Shown here piece by piece: positions 5,873-10,206 of a stretch of DNA of 10,206 nucleotides; the first letter of the stretch is position 1; every line of letters begins with the position of its first letter. This stretch comes from Pseudomonadota bacterium. Lineage in GTDB: Bacteria > Pseudomonadota > Alphaproteobacteria > Rhizobiales > Xanthobacteraceae. Position numbers and translations under genes: made by a program. The stretch is taken from NCBI GenBank assembly GCA_023387695.1, contig JAEWHT010000004.1:1-10206 (forward strand). The letters run 5' to 3'. A model generated the notes under the pieces. That model ran no database searches. It saw only the letters and a list, made by a program, of their open reading frames with translations, and was not told the DNA's origin.

Positions 5873-7774
5873 ATGGCGGTGTCCGTGAACGCGCCCTCGC
5901 TGATCACAACCCGGTTCACGCAGCCGATCAAAACCATCGCCGACATCGAGGCGCTGGAGCGACTGCCCTACGACTCTCTCGTCCCTGCCCGTAATCTGTA
6001 TGATCTCTTCGACGCCACGGCGCGACTACATCCCGAACGGCCTGCGCTGACGGTGCTTACAAAGGGCTCGCGCGAACCCAGCGACATCACGCTTACGCAT
6101 CGACAATTGCACGCGGACATCATACGCGCAGCCAACCTGTTCCGTTCGCTCGGCATCGACGCGAAAGGCGGCACTGTCGCGTTTCTCTGTCCGATCCTGC
6201 CGCAGCTCTTTCCCGCCTTGCTCGGCGCCCAGATCGCGGGCGTCGCAAGCTCGATCAACTACCTCCTGAACGAAGACGCGATTGCCGATCTGCTCGACGC
6301 GCAGAACTCAACCGTCCTCGTCATCGCGTCTGAGGCCGCCGATCGCGCGATCTGGACCAAAGCGATCAATGTCGCGAACCGCGTCCCGTCGCTGAAGACG
6401 ATTATCGTGATCGGAGCGATTGGCCCCCTGACAGGCGGCGCCGTGAGCTTCGATAAAGCGATCGCGACGATGCGCGATACGCTGGACTTCGAGCCTTCGC
6501 AGGATCGCGACACGATCTGCGCGCTATTCCACACCGGTGGGACCACCGGACGGCCCAAACTCGTCCGCCTGACCCATGGCAACCAGATCCATGCGGCATG
6601 GAGCTTCGCACAGGTTCACGGGCTGGATGAGCTCGATGCCGCCGTCAACGGTTTCCCGCTGTTTCACGTCGGCGGCACCATGACCGTCGGCCTATCGATC
6701 CTGGCGGCCGGCGGCCATGTGATCATTCCATCGCCTTACAGCCTCAGGAGTCCGGACGCGATCCGCGACTATTGGCACACCGTCGAGCGGTTTGGCGCGA
6801 CCATTGTCAGTGGCGTGCCGACCTCGATTGCGGCGCTCGCCGAGGTGCCGATCGGCTCCTCCGACGTCAGCTCCGTTCGCATCGCGCTCACTGGCGGGGC
6901 CGTAGCGCCGAGGGCCGTCAGCGAAAGATTTCAGGCCCGGACCGGGATCACGTTGTTCGAGACCTACGGCATGACGGAGACCGCAGCCGCGATCGCGTTC
7001 AATCCCGGTTGGGGGACGCCGGTGCAAGGCAGCGTCGGCTTCAGGGCGCCGTTTGCAAAGACGAAAATCGTCGCGCTAACCGATGCGACCTTCAAGACGG
7101 AGTGCCCGCCGCTCACCAGCGGCCTTGTCCTCGTCAATGGGCCGCAAGTGTTTCCGGGTTATCTCGATCCCCAGCACAACAAAGGCGTGCTGACCGACGA
7201 TCATTGGATCGTCACAGGCGACGTTGGCTATCTCACTGCGGATCAGCGGCTGGTGCTGACCGGCCGAGAGAAGGACCTGATCGTTCGCAGCGGCCACAAC
7301 ATCGATCCCGCCGCCATCGAAGATGTCGCGAATGCTTTTCCCGGCGTTCAGATGAGCTCAGCCGTCGGCATGCCGGACTCCTATGCCGGCGAGGTGCCAA
7401 TTCTCTTCGTCGTTCCGTCTCCCGGAAAAAACATCGACCTGCCGCAACTGCGCGAACATCTCGAACGTAACGTCAATGAGCCTCCCGCCAGGCCAAAGCG
7501 CGTCGTGCTGCTCGAAGCCCTTCCCGTCACCGCCGTCGGCAAGATCTTCAAACCCACGCTTCGTGATTTAGCCATCCGGGAAAAAGTTCTAACCGAGATC
7601 GATCGCATCTTCGGTCCTAACACCATTGCAGAGATTCTCGTCGACAAAGACGCCAAGTTAAATACGCTGGTCCATATCTCGGTCGCCTCCAACGATCCGG
7701 AATTGGTGAAAGCGCTCACGGACAGCCTGACACCGCTTCCGCAGACCTATCGCATAGAGACCCGACCGTCATAA
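5873..7774 (+). CDS. AMP-forming acyl-CoA synthetase with C-terminal extension, 633 aa
   Basis: Class I adenylate-forming enzyme converting a carboxylate to its CoA thioester via an acyl-AMP. Visible motifs: P-loop HTGGTTGRPK (220-229), ETYGMTET (363-370), WIVTGD (445-450), the hinge region LTGREKDLIVRSGHNI (462-477), and TAVGK (553-557) with K557 as the predicted catalytic lysine. The P-loop lysine is followed by leucine (PKLVRLTH) instead of the usual glycine. The core ends near residue 565, and about 68 further residues follow, with a mixed strand/helix look. The length matches a group of roughly 630-residue acyl-CoA synthetases I recall from proteobacteria, so the tail is probably a subfamily trait. 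The ATG at 5873 follows an in-frame TGA at 5870 with no clear ribosome binding site; GTG codons at 5879 and 5885 are alternatives. It precedes a permease gene by 41 nt, so it is probably the first gene of the AraC-controlled transporter operon and activates the imported compound. No enzyme-specific substrate can be assigned. Confidence 0.93.
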   Translation: MAVSVNAPSLITTRFTQPIKTIADIEALERLPYDSLVPARNLYDLFDATARLHPERPALTVLTKGSREPSDITLTHRQLHADIIRAANLFRSLGIDAKGGTVAFLCPILPQLFPALLGAQIAGVASSINYLLNEDAIADLLDAQNSTVLVIASEAADRAIWTKAINVANRVPSLKTIIVIGAIGPLTGGAVSFDKAIATMRDTLDFEPSQDRDTICALFHTGGTTGRPKLVRLTHGNQIHAAWSFAQVHGLDELDAAVNGFPLFHVGGTMTVGLSILAAGGHVIIPSPYSLRSPDAIRDYWHTVERFGATIVSGVPTSIAALAEVPIGSSDVSSVRIALTGGAVAPRAVSERFQARTGITLFETYGMTETAAAIAFNPGWGTPVQGSVGFRAPFAKTKIVALTDATFKTECPPLTSGLVLVNGPQVFPGYLDPQHNKGVLTDDHWIVTGDVGYLTADQRLVLTGREKDLIVRSGHNIDPAAIEDVANAFPGVQMSSAVGMPDSYAGEVPILFVVPSPGKNIDLPQLREHLERNVNEPPARPKRVVLLEALPVTAVGKIFKPTLRDLAIREKVLTEIDRIFGPNTIAEILVDKDAKLNTLVHISVASNDPELVKALTDSLTPLPQTYRIETRPS

Positions 7775-7815
7775 CGGACCCGCAGAGGCCGACGTCGAAG
7801 AAAGGCAATTAGGGG

Positions 7816-8787
7816 ATGAAGCGCTTTCGGTTCAATCAGCAAGAGATCGTCTTCGCCGTCTTCGCTCTGCTGTTCCTTGTGTTCTCGATCTTCCTGAACG
7901 GCTTCCTGACGACCGAGAACATGCTGACGCTGCTCCAGAACGTGGCGGTGCTCGGCATCCTCGGACTGGCCATGGCGATCGTCGTGATCGGCCGTGGCAT
8001 CGATATTTCGTTGATCGCCGCCCTCGCCGTGCCCCCGGGGCTCGTGCTCCAGATGGTGCAGAACGGCCATTCGCTGCCGTACTCGTTGTTGATCGCCGTG
8101 CTGATCACGATTGCCTTCGGCCTCGTCAACGGCTGGCTGATCGCCTATGCGGAGGTGCCCTCGCTGTTTGCGACACTCGCAACGGGCCTATTGCTCGCGG
8201 GGCTTGGACAGGCCGTGCTGTTCCAGCTCGACGTCGTGCAATGGAGCAAGGGCATGGACGGCTTCGAGAAGCTGGGACAAGGGACGATCCTCGGCATCCC
8301 GACCTCGATCATCATGTTTGCGATCGCCTGCGTCGTTGTCGCCTTCCTGCTGCGGCAGACCCGCTGGGGTGCCTATATCTACGCGATCGGCGATAATCCT
8401 TACGCCGCACGCGTCACCGGCATTCCGTCCCGCCCGATCGTCGTGCTGCAATATGTGATCGCGGCCCTGATCGGCTGCTTTGCCGGCCTCGTGATGGCTG
8501 CATCAGTCAATTCGATGCCGACCCGCATCTTCAACTCGACACTGATCTACGACGTGATCCTGGTGGTCGTGCTCGGCGGCATCGGCCTGTCGGGCGGCCG
8601 CGGCGGCGTGCTCAACGTCATCATCGGCACGCTGCTGATCGGCACCATGCTCAACGGCATGACCATCATGGACATCTCCTACGCCGGGCAAAATCTCATC
8701 AAAGGCGTAGTCCTGCTGCTCGCCGTCATCACGGATTCCTTCTTGAATCCGCGCAACGAAGAAACGGCACAGCAGGGCGACATCTGA
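7816..8787 (+). CDS. ABC transporter permease, RbsC-like (CUT2 / BPD_transp_2 family), 323 aa
   Basis: A highly hydrophobic inner-membrane protein with about eight to ten membrane segments, clearest near residues 11-29, 44-60, 62-80, 89-111, 116-138, 161-179, 207-230, 243-258, 264-284 and 295-310. The family signature after the second segment reads VVIGRGIDISLIAAL (56-70); the usual form is GGIDLSVG, as in the second permease of this cassette. The cytoplasmic loop AIGDNPYAARVTGI (190-203) and the LGGIGLSGGRGGVLNVIIGT stretch (253-272) are typical of the RbsC group and contact the ATPase. Length is normal. The start at 7816 has AGGGG touching the ATG and GAAAGG 10 nt upstream, so the ribosome site is mediocre. 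It lies 41 nt after the ligase gene and 40 nt before the binding-protein gene, all on one strand. It probably forms a heterodimer with the permease at 9916. Family members import monosaccharides, polyols, autoinducer-2 and some nucleoside-like solutes; the solute here is unknown. Confidence 0.93.
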   Translation: MKRFRFNQQEIVFAVFALLFLVFSIFLNGFLTTENMLTLLQNVAVLGILGLAMAIVVIGRGIDISLIAALAVPPGLVLQMVQNGHSLPYSLLIAVLITIAFGLVNGWLIAYAEVPSLFATLATGLLLAGLGQAVLFQLDVVQWSKGMDGFEKLGQGTILGIPTSIIMFAIACVVVAFLLRQTRWGAYIYAIGDNPYAARVTGIPSRPIVVLQYVIAALIGCFAGLVMAASVNSMPTRIFNSTLIYDVILVVVLGGIGLSGGRGGVLNVIIGTLLIGTMLNGMTIMDISYAGQNLIKGVVLLLAVITDSFLNPRNEETAQQGDI

Positions 8788-8827
8788 ACGATCAACAAGA
8801 ACGACAACTATAACCAAGGAGGAAGCA

Positions 8828-9838
8828 ATGAAGACCACCTCGACAAGGGCGACGCTGGCCGCACTGGCGCTCGCGGCACTGACCGGACCGGCTCTCGCCC
8901 AGCAGGGCCTCGACGAGCCTTTCCAGAAGCCGTTCAAGGACGCACTCGCCGGCAAGACGGTGGCCTACGTGCCAGTGGCCATGAACTTCGACCTCACCGA
9001 GGGCTGGTACGCCGGGCTCAAGAAGGAGCTCGAGCCGTTCGGCGTCAAGTTCGTGATTCGCGACGCCAATTGGAATACGAACGCTGGCGCGCAGGCCGTG
9101 ACCTCGCTGATCACCGAGAAGCCAGCGGTGATGGTGGTCCATAATCCGGACGTGCAGACCTACGCCAAACTGCTGCAGCGCGCCGAGAACGAGGGCATCT
9201 ACGTCATCCAGATCAACATGGGCTCGGCCTATCGCAGCTCCGCCTTCGTCGGCGCCAACTGGGTCGAGATCGGCGAACGCCAGACCGAAGCCGTGGTCAA
9301 GGCCTGCGAGGGCAAGTCGAACAAAATCGCGATCGTGCAAGGCGCGCTCTCGGCCGCTGCGAGCGCCTACACGCTCAAGGGCGTCGAGAACGTTCTCGCC
9401 AAGCATCCGGAGATCAAGGTGGCGTCGAGCCAGGCCGCCGATTGGGATGCCGCCAAAGCCAAGGCGATCACACAGACTGTGCTGAAGCAGAATCCCGACC
9501 TCTGCGGCATCGTCGGCTTCTGGGACGGCATGGACATCGGCACCGCTGCCGCGGTGAAGGAAGCCGGCCTCACCGGCAAGGTGTTCCTCGCGACATCGGG
9601 CGGCGGTGAACGCAAAGGCGCTTGCGAGCTGGTCAAGTCGGGGGCGTTCGACCTGAACATGAGCTACGATGTGCCGACCCAGGCAGCGCAGATGGCCGGC
9701 ACGATCAAGTGGCTGCTGTCATCGGGTGCCAAGCCCGGCTCGATCAAGGGCTCGGAATACACCACGCTGATTCCGATCACCAAGGAGAACGCCGACAGCC
9801 AGACGGCCTGTTGGAATCTGAGCGACCTCAAAAAATAG
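8828..9838 (+). CDS. Periplasmic substrate-binding protein, RbsB-like (Peripla_BP_4), 336 aa
   Basis: The signal peptide has K2 and R7, a hydrophobic core at about 9-20 and a cleavage site ALA|QQ after residue 24. The mature protein has the Peripla_BP_4 order: KTVAYVPVAMNFDLTEGWYAGLKKELEPFG (43-72), the helix after AGAQAVTSLI (86-95), VVHNPDVQTYAKLLQRAENEGIYVIQIN (103-130), a second lobe with KIAIVQGALSAAASAYTLKGVENVL (166-190), and LCGIVGFWDGMDIGTAAAVKEAG (225-247). The last resembles the conserved D-x-x-A-x-G-A-x-x-A-x-x-A-G region of RbsB. Four cysteines (160, 226, 266, 328) remain in the exported protein, enough for one or two disulfides. A perfect AAGGAGG (8816-8822) sits 5 nt before the ATG, the strongest ribosome site in the window, as expected for the component needed in excess. 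It is flanked by two permease genes. The sugar family is typical, but the adjoining acyl-CoA synthetase suggests a carboxylate ligand; this is inference. Confidence 0.94.
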   Translation: MKTTSTRATLAALALAALTGPALAQQGLDEPFQKPFKDALAGKTVAYVPVAMNFDLTEGWYAGLKKELEPFGVKFVIRDANWNTNAGAQAVTSLITEKPAVMVVHNPDVQTYAKLLQRAENEGIYVIQINMGSAYRSSAFVGANWVEIGERQTEAVVKACEGKSNKIAIVQGALSAAASAYTLKGVENVLAKHPEIKVASSQAADWDAAKAKAITQTVLKQNPDLCGIVGFWDGMDIGTAAAVKEAGLTGKVFLATSGGGERKGACELVKSGAFDLNMSYDVPTQAAQMAGTIKWLLSSGAKPGSIKGSEYTTLIPITKENADSQTACWNLSDLKK

Positions 9839-9854
9839 TCCGACCCATGCTCGC

Positions 9855-9884
9855 GGTCCCCGGGACATCAAAGCCCCGGGGATC
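9855..9884 (+). terminator. GC-rich intercistronic hairpin after the binding-protein gene
   Basis: GGTCCCCGGG (9855-9864) pairs with CCCGGGGATC (9875-9884) through ten positions (one G-U pair in RNA) around the ten-base loop ACATCAAAGC. It is followed by a pyrimidine-rich CCTTTCCC without a real U-tract. It lies 16 bases after the binding-protein stop and about 30 before the second permease. Inference: it partly terminates or protects the upstream message so that binding protein outnumbers permease, a common pattern in ABC operons. It is not expected to end the operon fully. Confidence 0.6.
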
Positions 9885-9915
9885 CCTTTCCCGATAGTTT
9901 CCATGCCCTGTTGGA

Positions 9916-10206
9916 ATGCCGATGCGCGACACAATCACAAGCCTGCGTTACCGCTACTGGCCTGACCATCTCCTCGGCGAAATCCTGTCCAAGCGATGGA
10001 CCGAGACAGCCATCCCGGTCATCCTTCTCCTGATCGTCGGCCTCGCGTTCAGCCGCTCCATCGACAACTTCTTGTCGCCTGCGAGCCTGGCCGACACCGC
10101 GCGTCAGGCCGGAGAGATCGGCTTCATTGCGCTCGGGCTGGCGCTGGTCGTCATCGTCGGCGGCATCGATCTCTCGGTTGGCTCGATCTTCGCGCTGACC
10201 GATTTC
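9916..10206 (+). CDS. Second ABC transporter permease, RbsC-like (CUT2 / BPD_transp_2), N-terminal 97 residues only
   Basis: An open frame runs without stop to the right edge. After a hydrophilic, Arg/Trp-containing N-terminus of about 30 residues, there is a membrane segment at about 32-47 (AIPVILLLIVGLAF). A second follows at about 66-82 and leads into the family hallmark VVIVGGIDLSVGSIFAL (78-94). This matches RbsC-type permeases and aligns with VVIGRGIDISLIAAL of the permease at 7816, so the cassette encodes two different permeases. The start is ATG 9916 or ATG 9922; the latter has GGA 6 nt upstream, and the two differ by two residues. The gap of 77 bases to the binding-protein gene holds the hairpin at 9855-9884. 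An ATPase gene is expected next, beyond the window. Substrate unknown. Confidence 0.9.
   Translation, partial: MPMRDTITSLRYRYWPDHLLGEILSKRWTETAIPVILLLIVGLAFSRSIDNFLSPASLADTARQAGEIGFIALGLALVVIVGGIDLSVGSIFALTDF

Noticed and set aside
8792..9406. A 204-codon open frame on the minus strand, opposite the RbsB-like gene
   Set aside because: Shadow of a binding protein with signal peptide and strong ribosome site; no domain recognised in the antisense product.
1..10206. CRISPR arrays, insertion sequences, integrases, tRNA or rRNA genes, toxin-antitoxin or defence genes
   Set aside because: None seen: genes fill nearly all of the window, the only gaps over 100 bases are the two divergent promoter regions, and no tandem spacer-repeat pattern or transposase motif is present.

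Overview
The window is GC-rich, densely packed bacterial DNA with codon use and gene content typical of an alphaproteobacterium, most likely the Bradyrhizobium/Rhodopseudomonas group. That placement rests on general resemblance of the proteins, not on a database search. It holds eight genes with both ends inside or nearly inside the window and one gene cut at the right end; the leftmost gene is also cut. There are no RNA genes, insertion sequences, phage genes or CRISPR arrays. It looks like ordinary chromosomal catabolic and transport DNA rather than a mobile island.

The left half (1-4627) is a divergent module. A GntR/FCD regulator (3259-2492), an AMP-forming acyl-CoA synthetase (2422-809) and a zinc-less MDR-family oxidoreductase (793 to beyond base 1) read leftward as a likely operon. 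A Peripla_BP_6-type substrate-binding protein (3422-4627) reads rightward. The 162-base divergent region carries two copies of one 11-bp palindrome, TTGTC-S-GACAA. Each lies directly downstream of, or overlaps, a predicted -10 box. The simplest model is that the GntR protein represses both its own operon and the binding-protein gene until an effector, perhaps an acid or its CoA ester, is present.

A perfect 10-bp inverted repeat (4641-4671) separates this module from the next, where two genes converge.

The right half (4672-10206) is a second divergent module. An AraC-family regulator (5616-4672) reads leftward. A 633-residue acyl-CoA synthetase (5873-7774), an RbsC-like permease (7816-8787), an RbsB-like periplasmic binding protein (8828-9838) and a second RbsC-like permease (9916 to beyond the end) read rightward. 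The 5617-5872 gap holds a tandem repeat TTTGCGC-N5-AGCAA with an exact 21-bp period, a good candidate AraC-family operator. A GC-rich hairpin lies between the binding-protein and second permease genes.

Both modules pair a solute-capture protein with a ligase that makes acyl-CoA thioesters, so both plausibly scavenge and activate carboxylic acids. The right module is the more unusual one, because the CUT2-type transporter family is best known for sugars. No substrate can be named from the sequence alone, and no wholly new system is evident.
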